A DNA stretch of 64,000 nucleotides from Aerophototrophica crusticola (GTDB lineage: Bacteria; Pseudomonadota; Alphaproteobacteria; Azospirillales; Azospirillaceae). The translations under genes and the position numbers were made by a program. The stretch spans positions 699,595 to 763,594 of the forward strand of contig MOEB01000001.1 in assembly GCA_001939945.1 (NCBI GenBank), written 5' to 3'. Under the pieces are notes generated by a model, which saw nothing but the letters and a program-made list of their open reading frames with translations, was not told where the DNA came from and searched no databases. Below are positions 8,443 to 16,858 of this stretch, in pieces. How positions within the stretch are numbered: the stretch's first letter is position 1; each line of letters starts with the position of its first letter.

Positions 8443-9234
8443 TCAACATTGGTTGACCGCACGCCGTACCAGAACCTTGACGAGGTGCGCCCGGTATTCC
8501 GCGCTGGCATGGATGTCGCCGTTCAGGTCCCCCGGGTCCAGGGTCAGCCCGTCGATCACGTCCGGCCGGAAATCCGCCGCCAGCGCCCGCTCCGCGTCCG
8601 TCCAGCGGAAGACGCAAGCCCCGGCCCCGGTAACGGCGACACGAACGGCCGTCCCGAATGTCGCGACGAACACGCCGGCCGTGGCGTATCGGCTCGCCTG
8701 GCTGCGGAGCTTCAGGTATCTGGCCCGATCCGGGCGGGTGAACTGCACCGCTGTGACCAGCTCGCCCGGGTCGAGGGCCGTCTCGAACAGGCCAGTGAAG
8801 AAGGCATCCGCCCGGATTGCGCGCTTGTTGGTGCGCACGGTGGCGCCGAGGGCCAGCAGGGCGGCAGGGTAGTCGGCCGCCGGATCGTTGTTGGCGATGG
8901 AGCCGCCCAGGGTGCCGCGGTTGCGGACCTGCGGGTCCCCGATGCCGCCGGCAAGCTCTGCCAGGGCGGGGATCACCCGACGGGCCACGGGGCTGGCGCT
9001 GACGGTGTGGTGGGTGGTCATGGCGCCGACCAGCAGCCCGTCATCCACCGCGCGGAGACCGCGCAGCTCATCCACCTGGGCCAGGTCGACCAGGTCCGTC
9101 GGCTGGGCGAGGCGCTGCCGCAGGGTCGGCAGCAGGGTCTGGCCGCCGGCCAGCAGCTTTGCATCCTCCCGGCTGGCCAGGAGGCGGGCAACCTCGGCCA
9201 GGGAGGCGGGCCGGTGATAGTCGAAGGCGTACAT
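8443..9234 (-). CDS. coxM: FAD-binding medium subunit of a molybdenum hydroxylase (CoxM-like)
   Basis: 263 residues with the CO-dehydrogenase flavoprotein layout: N-terminal MYAFDYHRPASLAEV, the FAD-pyrophosphate AGGQTLLP motif near residue 31, the second flavin motif TLGGSIANNDPAADYP near 110, and the CO_deh_flav_C domain at the C-terminus (about 165-263). It would pass electrons from the [2Fe-2S] subunit to an acceptor. It lies 14 bases after coxS on the same strand. The large molybdopterin subunit that should complete the enzyme is not next to it or elsewhere in the window. Confidence 0.85.
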   Translation of the reverse strand: MYAFDYHRPASLAEVARLLASREDAKLLAGGQTLLPTLRQRLAQPTDLVDLAQVDELRGLRAVDDGLLVGAMTTHHTVSASPVARRVIPALAELAGGIGDPQVRNRGTLGGSIANNDPAADYPAALLALGATVRTNKRAIRADAFFTGLFETALDPGELVTAVQFTRPDRARYLKLRSQASRYATAGVFVATFGTAVRVAVTGAGACVFRWTDAERALAADFRPDVIDGLTLDPGDLNGDIHASAEYRAHLVKVLVRRAVNQC

Positions 9235-9248
9235 TTCCGTCCCCCCGT

Positions 9249-9740
9249 TCAGCCCGCCGAGGCCGCCGGTGCCGTCGCTTCGGCACAGGCGAGCACGGCC
9301 TTAATGATGTTCTGGTAGCCGGTGCAGCGGCAGAGATTGCCCTCCAGCCAGTCCCGCACCTCGGTCTCGCTGGGTCGCGGGTTCTGCTTCAGCAGGTCCA
9401 CGGCGCTCATCACCATCCCCGGGGTGCAGAAGCCGCATTGGAGGCCATGGTGCTCCCGGAAGGCGGCCTGCATGGGGTGCAGGGTCCCGTCCGGTGTCGC
9501 CAAGCCTTCGATGGTGAGGACGGAGGCACCCTCCGCCTGCACGGCCAGCACGGCGCAGCTCTTCACCGACCGGCCGTTCAAATGGATCACACAGGCGCCG
9601 CACTGGCTGGTGTCGCACCCCACATGGGTCCCGGTCAGGCCGAGATGGTCGCGCAGCAGCTCCACCAGCAGGGTGCGGGGCTCCACCTCGCGGCTGGCCG
9701 GCTTGCCGTTGACGGTCAGGCTCACGGTGATCGGCATCAT
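9249..9740 (-). CDS. coxS: [2Fe-2S] small subunit of a molybdenum hydroxylase (CoxS-like)
   Basis: 163 residues. The plant-ferredoxin-type domain has the cluster ligands CDTSQCGAC plus a later cysteine (SVKSC). The C-terminal helical domain has the second cluster's CGFCTPGM and CRCTGYQNI. This eight-cysteine layout is characteristic of CoxS/CutS/XdhA-type subunits. The start has two consecutive ATGs; the first is used. It is between coxG (15 bases upstream) and coxM (14 bases downstream), clearly one transcript. Substrate identity depends on the missing large subunit. Confidence 0.9.
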   Translation of the reverse strand: MMPITVSLTVNGKPASREVEPRTLLVELLRDHLGLTGTHVGCDTSQCGACVIHLNGRSVKSCAVLAVQAEGASVLTIEGLATPDGTLHPMQAAFREHHGLQCGFCTPGMVMSAVDLLKQNPRPSETEVRDWLEGNLCRCTGYQNIIKAVLACAEATAPAASAG

Positions 9741-9755
9741 CCCTCGCGGTCGGGG

Positions 9756-10589
9756 TCAGCGGAAGATCAGGATCAGGGCGAGCAGGATGGCGGCAAGCCC
9801 GCCGATCCAGACCACCGGGCCAAGCCCCTTGCCGGCGGGAGCGGCGGCAGGCTCCTCAGGGAAGGCGCCGGGGCCGGACCGGATACGTTCGGGCAGGGGC
9901 GGGGGGCTGTCCACCTCGTCATCCTCATCCAGTCGGTGATGGGGCTCGGCGAGGCGGGCCATGTCCCCGGGGGCGTCGGGCCCCTCATTCGCCACCAGTT
10001 CGGGCCGGGCCACCAGGGGGACCGAGGCGAAGCCGGGCATGCCGCTGGACGGGACTTCCGGTCGGGACTCAATCTCCTCCGCCGCCTCCACCAGCAGCTC
10101 CGTCGCGGCCTCGTCGGCGGTCTCGTCATCCGTGGCCGCCACGCTGCCGGGCGCCACGAGGTTGGCGAAGCGGGCGAAGAAGTCGTCGGCCAGCTTCCGG
10201 GCCGTGCCTTGGACGAGGCGGGAGCCGAGCTGGGCCAGCTTGCCCCCCACCTGGGCGTCGGCGACATAGCGCAGGATGGTGGCGTCAGGGCCGTCCTCGG
10301 CCAGGTTGACATTGGCCCCACCCTTGCCGAAGCCGGCGGCCCCGCCCTGGCCCTCGCCGGTGATGGTGTAGCCGGCGGGCGGGTCCAGGTCCGTGATCAG
10401 CACACGCCCGGTGAAGCGGGCCGCCACCGGGCCGACCTTGACCTTGGCGGCGGCGGCATACTCCGTATCGGAGACCTTGGTCAGCTCCTCGCAGCCCGGG
10501 ATGCACTGGCGCAGGACCTCCGGGTCGTTCAGGGCGGCCCAGACCCGGTCCCGCGGGGCGGCGATGCGGTACTCGCCGGTCATGTCCAT
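9756..10589 (-). CDS. coxG: CoxG-like SRPBCC protein with C-terminal membrane anchor
   Basis: 277 residues from the ATG in MDMTGEYRI; the frame extends further upstream but those residues lack family character. The SRPBCC/CoxG domain covers about 1-150 ([22 protein letters not shown], later [15 protein letters not shown]). An acidic, proline-rich linker follows, then a single hydrophobic C-terminal helix ([18 protein letters not shown]). CoxG proteins help recruit CO dehydrogenase to the membrane. It is the first gene of the minus-strand cluster, divergent from the TRAP transporter with 258 bases between the starts. Confidence 0.85.
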   Translation of the reverse strand: MDMTGEYRIAAPRDRVWAALNDPEVLRQCIPGCEELTKVSDTEYAAAAKVKVGPVAARFTGRVLITDLDPPAGYTITGEGQGGAAGFGKGGANVNLAEDGPDATILRYVADAQVGGKLAQLGSRLVQGTARKLADDFFARFANLVAPGSVAATDDETADEAATELLVEAAEEIESRPEVPSSGMPGFASVPLVARPELVANEGPDAPGDMARLAEPHHRLDEDDEVDSPPPLPERIRSGPGAFPEEPAAAPAGKGLGPVVWIGGLAAILLALILIFR

Positions 10590-10847
10590 GGTGGCGCTCT
10601 CCCGGAATGCGTGGCGACGATGGCCTCTGGCGAACGGTAAACGGGGCCGGACGGACTGTGAAGCCCGTTGGGGGACGGGATGTCGCATCGGTATGGTTGC
10701 AAGACGGCTGGAATTCCTGAAAGATCAGGCTCGGAACGGTGTGCCTGCCCACCGCCAGGGTTGGCGGCATCCCGTTGAAGCCGACGGGCATACCCCGCAA
10801 TCAATGATCCAGACCGGCAACGGTCGACCTTGGGAGGGACGACAGAG

Positions 10848-11816
10848 ATGGCGCTCATCACCCGGCGTGCATTCGGCGCGCTGACCCTGGCCGGCACGGC
10901 CACCGCGCTGGCCGGCATCCGGCCCGCCGCCGCGCAGCAGAATTTCGTGACCATCCTGACCGGCGGCACCAGCGGGGTGTACTACCCGCTGGGCGTGGCG
11001 CTGTCGCAGATCTACGGCAAAGGCATCCCCGACGCCAAGTTCACGGTCCAGGCCACCAAGGCGTCGGCCGAGAACCTGAACCTGCTCCAGGCCGGCCGCG
11101 GCGAGCTGGCCTTCACCCAGACCGACACCCTGGCCCAGGCGGTCAAGGGCGACGCGGAGGTGGGCTTCGCCCAGCCCCTGGACAAGCTGCGCACCGTGGC
11201 GGTGATCTACCCGAACTACATCCAGATCGTCGCCAGCAAGGCTTCCGGCATCAAGTCGCTGGCAGACCTGAAGGGCAAGAAGGTCAGCGTCGGCGCGCCC
11301 AAATCCGGCACGGAGTTGAACGCCCGCGCCGTGTTCAAGGCGGCCGGCATGACCTACAAGGACTTCTCGAAGGTGGAGTACCTGCCCTTCGCCGAATCGG
11401 TCGACCTGATGAAGAACCAGCAGATCGACGCGACCCTGCAGTCCGCCGGCCTCGGTGTCGCGTCCTTGCGCGACCTTTCCAGCTCCATGGAGATCACCGT
11501 GGTCCCGGTGCCGCCCGACGTGGTGGCGAAGATCGGCGACCCGGTCTACCTCAACGCCGTCATCCCGGCCAACACCTACTCCGGCCAGACCACGGACGTG
11601 CAGACCGTGGCCACGGGCAACGCGCTGGCCACCCATTCCGGCGTCAGCGAGGATGTGGTCTACAAGATGACCAAGCTCCTGTTCGAGAACCTGGAGGCGA
11701 TGCAGGCCGCCCACGCCGCGGCCAAGCAGATCGCCCTGGGCAAGGACGCAGCCAAGGCCTTCGCCCCGCTGCACCCCGGTGCGGCGAAGTTCTTCAAGGA
11801 GAAGGGGCTGGTGTGA
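10848..11816 (+). CDS. TAXI-family TRAP transporter solute-binding protein
   Basis: 322 residues. The ATG at 10848 is preceded by GGGAGGG nine bases upstream, so the TTG frame start at 10830 is rejected. A twin-arginine-like or Sec signal (TRRAFGALTLAGTATALAG, cleavage after AAAQ) leads into FVTILTGGTSGVYYPLG, the hallmark of TAXI binding proteins. TAXI receptors deliver small organic acids to a sodium- or proton-driven TRAP permease; the ligand cannot be read. The cognate fused permease follows 124 bases downstream, after a strong stem-loop that should raise binding-protein levels relative to permease. Confidence 0.92.
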   Translation: MALITRRAFGALTLAGTATALAGIRPAAAQQNFVTILTGGTSGVYYPLGVALSQIYGKGIPDAKFTVQATKASAENLNLLQAGRGELAFTQTDTLAQAVKGDAEVGFAQPLDKLRTVAVIYPNYIQIVASKASGIKSLADLKGKKVSVGAPKSGTELNARAVFKAAGMTYKDFSKVEYLPFAESVDLMKNQQIDATLQSAGLGVASLRDLSSSMEITVVPVPPDVVAKIGDPVYLNAVIPANTYSGQTTDVQTVATGNALATHSGVSEDVVYKMTKLLFENLEAMQAAHAAAKQIALGKDAAKAFAPLHPGAAKFFKEKGLV

Positions 11817-11845
11817 GGCTGACCGCCTGATGCCGGCCTGACGCT

Positions 11846-11888
11846 GCGGCCCGCCCCCGACCAGACGGGGCGGGCCGCTTTGCCTTTT
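11846..11888 (+). terminator. Strong stem-loop with T-rich tail between binding protein and permease
   Basis: A perfect 12-bp stem (11846-11857 with 11867-11878, GCGGCCCGCCCC and its complement) closes a nine-base loop and is followed by TTTGCCTTTT. It looks like a partial intrinsic terminator or mRNA-stabilising structure inside the TRAP operon, which would give more binding protein than permease. Confidence 0.75.
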
Positions 11889-11890
11889 CG

Positions 11891-11905
11891 GGCCCCTTGG
11901 GGGCC
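11891..11905 (+). terminator. Second small hairpin after the binding-protein gene
   Basis: Six-bp stem GGCCCC/GGGGCC with a three-base loop, three bases after the T-rich tail of the larger hairpin. It is too short to terminate alone; it may add to protection or pausing. Confidence 0.4.
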
Positions 11906-11940
11906 TTCATGTTCCTGCCCGTAGCAGGGGGACACCGCCC

Positions 11941-14061
11941 ATGGCGTCGGACGCCGCGAAGCTGCCGGAACCGGACCTCAAGATCGATGAGGAGGCCATC
12001 CGCAAGGCCATCGAGAAGGACAACCCGACCACCGCCTGGTTGGGCCTGTCACCCTTCGACAAGCGGATGATCTATGCCATCGGCGTGGCCTTCGCCGTGT
12101 TCCAGGTCTGGACCGCCACCTTCAACCCGCTGTCCAGCCTGGTGGTACGGTCGGTCCATGTGGGCTTCCTGCTGCTGATGACCTTCGCCCTGATCGGGGC
12201 GACGGAGAAGGGGCGGAGCCGTGTTCCCTGGTACGATTGGGCCCTGGGCGTGCTGGCCTTCGTCATCGGCCTGTACCACCTGGTGTTCGAGAACGACCTG
12301 ATCCTGCGCTCCGGCACGCCCACCGACCTGGACATCGCGGTGGGGGTCGTCAACGTGGTCCTGGTGGTGGAGGCGGCGCGGCGGTTCCTGGGGCTGGGGC
12401 TGCCAATCTTCTGCGTGCTGTTCATCCCCTTCGCCATGTACGGCCCCTACATGCCCGGCATGTTCGCCCACCGGGGCTATGAGTTCGACCAGATCATCGA
12501 CAACCTGCAATACTCCACAGAGGGCATCTACGGCACGCCCATCTACGTCTCCTCCACCTTCATCTTCCTGTTCATCCTGTTCGGCTCATTCCTGGAGCGG
12601 GCGGGGGTGATCCAGCTCTTCAACGACCTGTCGCTGGGGTTGGTGGGGCACCGGAAGGGCGGGGCGGCCAAGGTGTCGGTCATCTCCTCCGGCTTCATGG
12701 GCACGGTCAACGGCTCCGGCGTCGCCAACGTGCTGACCACCGGCCAGTTCACCATCCCGTTGATGAAGCGCTTCGGCTATCGCCCGGCATTCGCTGGGGC
12801 CATGGAGGCGACGGCCAGCATGGGCGGCCAGATCATGCCGCCGGTCATGGGGGCGGCCGCCTTCATCATGGCGGAGACCATCGGCATCTCCTACCTGGAG
12901 GTCTGCAAGGCCGCGGTCATCCCCGCGATCCTGTACTTCGCCAGTGCCTATTGGATGGCTCATCTGGAAGCCGGGCGGTGCAAGCTGCTGGGCCTGCCCA
13001 AGGCGGAATGCCCCAGCGCGCTGCAGGCCATGAAGAATGGGTGGTACCTTCTGCTGCCGCTGGTCGCGCTGGTCTACCTGCTGTTCAGCGGTTTCACACC
13101 GTTGTTTGCCGGCGTCATCGGTATCGCGGGCACCGTCATCCTGCTGCTGGGCACGACGCTGCTCAACACCCATGGCCGAACCCTGGCGATCCGGCTCGCA
13201 TTCTGGGTCATCCTGGGCCTGGTGGCCTATGGCATCTCCAAGGCCGGCTTCCGTACGGAGCATATGGCCTTCACGTTGGTCGGCCTGCTGATCATACCCT
13301 CCTTCTTCTTCATGGAAGGCCGGCAGCTCCTGAGGGCCTTGGTGGACGCCATGGCGGACGGGGCCCGGGCCGCGGTGGCGGTGGGTATCGCCTGTGCCCT
13401 GGTGGGTATCCTGATCGGCATGCTGACATTGACCGGGCTCGCCTCCAGCCTGGCCGGCATCATCGTGGACCTGTCGGGAGGGTACCTGCTGGCAGCGTTG
13501 CTGCTGACCATGGTGGCGTGCATCGTGCTCGGCACGGGCCTGCCCACGACGGCCAACTACATCATCACCGCGGCCATCGCGGCGCCGGCCCTGTTGCAGA
13601 TGGGCGTGCCGCTGATCGTCAGCCACATGTTCTGCTTCTATTTCGGCATCATGGCCGACCTGACCCCGCCCGTCGCCCTGGCCGCGCTTGCCGCCTCACC
13701 CATCGCGCGGGCAGGCCACCTGGAGATCGGCTGGCTGGCCACCAAGATCGCCATGGCCGGCTATCTCGTGCCCTTCATGGCGGTGTACGACCCGGCCCTG
13801 ATGCTCCAGGGCGGGGACTACTGGCACTCCGCCTACATGGTGTTCAAGGCGGGGCTGGGCATCATCCTCTGGGGTGCCGCCATGATCGGCTACTTCTGGA
13901 CTCCGCTGAACCTGTTGGAGCGGCTCGGGGCCGGCATCGCCGCGGCCATGCTGGTGATCGCGCTGCCGATCACCGACGAGCTGGGCTTTGCCGGGGCGGC
14001 CCTGTTCTTCCTGTGGCAATGGTACCGGGAGCGGTCGTCACGCCCCCTGTCACCGGCCTGA
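11941..14061 (+). CDS. TRAP transporter fused small/large permease (4TM/12TM type)
   Basis: 706 residues, almost all hydrophobic. The N-terminal part (about 45-150) corresponds to the DctQ-like four-helix domain. The remainder is the DctM-like large domain with GTVNGSGVANVLTTGQFTIPLMKRFG, ATASMGGQIMPPVMGAAAF and GTGLPTTANYI. Fused permeases of this length are typical partners of TAXI binding proteins. Inner-membrane secondary transporter; the substrate is unknown. The DUF1850 gene starts four bases after its stop. Confidence 0.92.
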   Translation: MASDAAKLPEPDLKIDEEAIRKAIEKDNPTTAWLGLSPFDKRMIYAIGVAFAVFQVWTATFNPLSSLVVRSVHVGFLLLMTFALIGATEKGRSRVPWYDWALGVLAFVIGLYHLVFENDLILRSGTPTDLDIAVGVVNVVLVVEAARRFLGLGLPIFCVLFIPFAMYGPYMPGMFAHRGYEFDQIIDNLQYSTEGIYGTPIYVSSTFIFLFILFGSFLERAGVIQLFNDLSLGLVGHRKGGAAKVSVISSGFMGTVNGSGVANVLTTGQFTIPLMKRFGYRPAFAGAMEATASMGGQIMPPVMGAAAFIMAETIGISYLEVCKAAVIPAILYFASAYWMAHLEAGRCKLLGLPKAECPSALQAMKNGWYLLLPLVALVYLLFSGFTPLFAGVIGIAGTVILLLGTTLLNTHGRTLAIRLAFWVILGLVAYGISKAGFRTEHMAFTLVGLLIIPSFFFMEGRQLLRALVDAMADGARAAVAVGIACALVGILIGMLTLTGLASSLAGIIVDLSGGYLLAALLLTMVACIVLGTGLPTTANYIITAAIAAPALLQMGVPLIVSHMFCFYFGIMADLTPPVALAALAASPIARAGHLEIGWLATKIAMAGYLVPFMAVYDPALMLQGGDYWHSAYMVFKAGLGIILWGAAMIGYFWTPLNLLERLGAGIAAAMLVIALPITDELGFAGAALFFLWQWYRERSSRPLSPA

Positions 14062-14065
14062 GCCC

Positions 14066-14461
14066 ATGCCGGTGGCTGCCGCGGCCCTTTGCCTGGCCCT
14101 GCTCGGCAACCCGCCCGTGCGGGTCGAGGTGGACCGTTTCACCCTGTCCTGGACCCACTCCATCGAAAAGGTGGAGTGGCAGGAGGACTGGGCCGTCGGG
14201 CCGGAGGGCCTGCGGGTGCTGGAGGCACGGGTCAAGGGCAGCGGCGTCGGCATGGAGCCGGCGGAGGGCGCGGTGCTGCGGGACGGCTGGTGGGCCTATG
14301 TGCCCCAGCTCCCGCCCCAGCGGCAGGTGATGCTGGCGACCAGCGGTTTCACGGCCGACCACACCCTCTGTGCCGCCGGCAAATGCGAGCCCTTGGCCAA
14401 ATGGGTGCGCCGCCCTGCCGGGGATGAGAGCCCGGTGGAGATGGCGGCCTGCGCGCCATAG
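14066..14461 (+). CDS. DUF1850 protein associated with TAXI-TRAP transporters
   Basis: 131 residues from ATG at 14066. A short hydrophobic start (AAAALCLALLG) suggests a signal peptide or anchor. DUF1850 features follow: FTLSWTHSIEKVEWQEDW near residue 30 and a C-terminal DHTLCAAGKCEPL with two cysteines. DUF1850 genes repeatedly sit next to TAXI-TRAP operons, so a periplasmic accessory role is likely but unproven. Four bases separate it from the permease stop. Downstream bases 14462-14524 hold only weak inverted repeats. Confidence 0.8.
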   Translation: MPVAAAALCLALLGNPPVRVEVDRFTLSWTHSIEKVEWQEDWAVGPEGLRVLEARVKGSGVGMEPAEGAVLRDGWWAYVPQLPPQRQVMLATSGFTADHTLCAAGKCEPLAKWVRRPAGDESPVEMAACAP

Positions 14462-14524
14462 CCCGGGTGGGCGGCAGGGCTGCCGTTCGGGCCGTTGACC
14501 CGGGTGGGTCCTGCTTCTACCTGG

Positions 14525-15679
14525 ATGGGCATGGACACGCACAGCCTAGCCGCCCGCGGCACGACCACCTCTGCCGCCCGCCGCCCCCTGTACCTGGGCG
14601 CGGAGGTCTACCGGAACTCCAGCTATGGCCGGAAGCACCCGCTGTCCATCCAGCGGGTCAGCCTGGCCACGGACCTGACCCGGGCCATGGGCTGGCTGCC
14701 GGACGAGGCCTACCTGGACTCGCCCCTGGCGTCGGTGGACCAGCTCGCCCGGTTCCATACGCGGGACTACATCGCCGCGCTGGCGAAGGCGGAGGCGGAC
14801 CAGCGGGTCGATGCCGAAACCGGCCAGCGCTACAATCTGGGCAAGCTGGAAAACCCGGTCTTCCCCGAGATGTACCGCCGCCCCGCCACCGGGGCGGGCG
14901 CGGCGATCCTGGCTGCCCGGCTTGTCAAGGACGGGGGGCTGGTCTACAGCCCCGCCAGCGGGACGCACCACGCGGCACCCGGCCGGGCCAGCGGCTTCTG
15001 CTTCTTCAACGCGCCGGTGTTGGGCATCCTGGAGCTGTTGGACCAGGGGCTTGAGCGGGTCCTGTATGTGGATCTGGACGCCCACCATGGCGACGGGGTG
15101 CAGGACGCCTTCCACGACGACCCGCGGGTGCTGACCATCTCCGTCCATGAGGGCGCCCGCTGGCCTTATACGGGCAAGGCTGGGGACCGGGCCGGCGGCT
15201 TCGCCCGGAACCTGCCCGTGCCTGCCGGGCTGAACGACAGCGAGCTGCGGTTCCTGGTGCAGCAGGCGATCCTGCCGTTGGCGGCCTGGTACAAGCCCCA
15301 GGCGGTCATGCTCCAGACCGGGTCGGACGCCCTGGCCGACGATCCCTTGAGCCGTTTGACCCTGTCCAACAACGCCCTGTGGGAAGCGGTGCTGGAGTTG
15401 CTGGACCTGGCGCCCCGGACCATCGTGGTGGGTGGCGGGGGATACAATCCCTGGTCGGTGGCCCGCTGCTGGGGCGGGATCTGGGCGGTCATGAACGGCA
15501 TCGACCCTGCGACGGACCCCACGCCGGAGGCCGAGAGGCTGTTGCGTTCCATCACCTGGGAGCGGCGGGAAGGACGAAACCCGCCGGCGCACTGGTTCAC
15601 CACCATAGCCGACGCGCCCAACGAGGGCCCGGTTCGGGAGGAGGTGAGGGCGCTGGTCCCCGTCGTCCTCGCGACCTGA
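14525..15679 (+). CDS. Histone-deacetylase-superfamily hydrolase (AcuC-like)
   Basis: 384 residues. Zinc-deacetylase motifs are all present: the HH pair in SGTHHAAPGRASGFCFFN, metal ligands in YVDLDAHHGDGVQDAF, the TISVHE strand and the final YNPWSVARCW glycine-rich segment. It matches acetoin-utilisation AcuC and class I deacetylase-like enzymes, which remove acetyl or acyl groups from lysines or polyamines. Two ATGs six bases apart (14525, 14531) are both possible starts; a TTG at 14495 is less likely. Neighbours do not include acetoin genes, so its substrate is open. Confidence 0.88.
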   Translation: MGMDTHSLAARGTTTSAARRPLYLGAEVYRNSSYGRKHPLSIQRVSLATDLTRAMGWLPDEAYLDSPLASVDQLARFHTRDYIAALAKAEADQRVDAETGQRYNLGKLENPVFPEMYRRPATGAGAAILAARLVKDGGLVYSPASGTHHAAPGRASGFCFFNAPVLGILELLDQGLERVLYVDLDAHHGDGVQDAFHDDPRVLTISVHEGARWPYTGKAGDRAGGFARNLPVPAGLNDSELRFLVQQAILPLAAWYKPQAVMLQTGSDALADDPLSRLTLSNNALWEAVLELLDLAPRTIVVGGGGYNPWSVARCWGGIWAVMNGIDPATDPTPEAERLLRSITWERREGRNPPAHWFTTIADAPNEGPVREEVRALVPVVLAT

Positions 15680-15685
15680 CCCGCA

Positions 15686-15714
15686 TTTACAGGCGCCCGC
15701 CGTTGGGTTAGGCA
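15686..15714 (+). promoter_or_regulatory. Predicted promoter of the DUF192 gene, apparently leaderless
   Basis: TTTACA at 15686-15691, 17-bp spacer, TAGGCA at 15709-15714. The ATG of the gene starts seven bases after the -10, so transcription would begin at or next to the start codon. Hexamers are judged by eye. Confidence 0.45.
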
Positions 15715-15720
15715 GGACAG

Positions 15721-16191
15721 ATGCGCCTGATCCTCCGGCTGATCGCCCCCGCCCTGATCCTGTTCGGCCTGTTGGCCCACCCGGCCCTGTCCGAGACGCT
15801 GGCCACCGACTCCCTGGTCATCGAGACCGCGGGCGGGGCCAAGCACAGATTCACGGTCGAGTTGGCCATCACCCCCGCCCAGCAGGCCCGCGGCCTGATG
15901 TACCGGGAGCGCATGGACGACGACAAGGGGATGCTGTTCCCCTATGACAGGCCGCAGCCGCTCAGCTTCTGGATGAAGAACACGCTGATCCCGCTGGACA
16001 TCATCTATATCGCGGAGGGTGGCCGCATCCTGAACATCGCCAATGCCAAGCCCCTGGACCTGACCCCACTTTATTCAGAAGGGCCGGCCATTGCCGCGCT
16101 GGAGGTCAACGGGGGTTTGGCTGCCAGGCTGGGCATCCGCCTGGGCGACATGGTCCGCCACCCCGCCGTCGGCACCAAGCGCGCACCCTGA
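15721..16191 (+). CDS. DUF192 secreted protein
   Basis: 156 residues. The N-terminus (LILRLIAPALILFGLLAHPALS) is a signal peptide with likely cleavage after ALS. The DUF192 domain covers about 35-150, with RGLMYRERMDDDKGMLF and SFWMKNTLIPLDIIYI as signatures. The family is widespread and periplasmic, with no settled function. It probably has its own promoter just upstream and may be read from a leaderless message. Confidence 0.88.
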   Translation: MRLILRLIAPALILFGLLAHPALSETLATDSLVIETAGGAKHRFTVELAITPAQQARGLMYRERMDDDKGMLFPYDRPQPLSFWMKNTLIPLDIIYIAEGGRILNIANAKPLDLTPLYSEGPAIAALEVNGGLAARLGIRLGDMVRHPAVGTKRAP

Positions 16192-16225
16192 GGACGACAC
16201 GGTCGGGGTGTGCTAGGCTTCTCCC

Positions 16226-16717
16226 ATGGCCTTCTTCACGCCACCCATCCAACGCCCGATCCTGGAGCCGGTACGGCCGCCCGAGCGCCGGGACGGCGTG
16301 ACCCCGGCGAAGCCCGTCGGGGATCGGGACAAGGAAGACAAGGGGCCTGGCTACAAGCGGCGCCGACGGCGTGACCTGCTGGATTTCCTGAAGGTCGAGG
16401 TGGACTCCCTGCCGGACCTGACGCCGGATTACAGGGAACGGGTACACCGCAACCTGGAGCTTTTCGCCCGCCATCACCCCGGCCCCGGCCCGGATGGCCA
16501 GCCGACCCAGCCCACCATCGGCGTCGTGGAGGCGGCGGCCCCCGTGGACGGGCACCCTGACCTGCCGCCGGAGGAGCAGGCCGAGAACCTGCGGCTGGCC
16601 CAGGAACTGGACCGGCTCCTGTCCATGCACACGGAGCCGGCGAGCCGCATCGCCTCCTATGTCCATGCCCTCCAGGCCACCGCGCCGGACGCCCACCAAG
16701 TGGAGATCGACGTCTGA
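16226..16717 (+). CDS. Conserved-looking hypothetical, charged
   Basis: 163 residues with no domain I recognise. It begins with a proline-rich segment (TPPIQRPILEPVRPPERR), then a basic KRRRRRDLLDFLK stretch, an acidic/leucine-rich helical region and a C-terminal helix with ENLRLAQELDRLLSMHTEPA. No signal peptide or membrane segment, so probably cytoplasmic. A TAGGCT hexamer ends six bases before the ATG, the same spacing as at the DUF192 gene, hinting at another leaderless start, though no good -35 is seen. Confidence 0.65.
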   Translation: MAFFTPPIQRPILEPVRPPERRDGVTPAKPVGDRDKEDKGPGYKRRRRRDLLDFLKVEVDSLPDLTPDYRERVHRNLELFARHHPGPGPDGQPTQPTIGVVEAAAPVDGHPDLPPEEQAENLRLAQELDRLLSMHTEPASRIASYVHALQATAPDAHQVEIDV

Positions 16718-16858
16718 AAGGCACCGCCGGGAAGCACTGGCGCATCCCCGGCAAATCATGTCACCCCAACAACAATCGGGTTTCTACAAGGCCGGGCAGG
16801 GGATTACCGTGCGCCTCCGAGCGGTCCTTCCCGGGCCGCGCCCCCTGGGTGCCTTCCC

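Noticed and set aside
10590-10847. A clear sigma70 or sigma54 promoter in the coxG/TRAP divergent region
   Set aside because: Only weak hexamers with poor spacing were found, so none is annotated.
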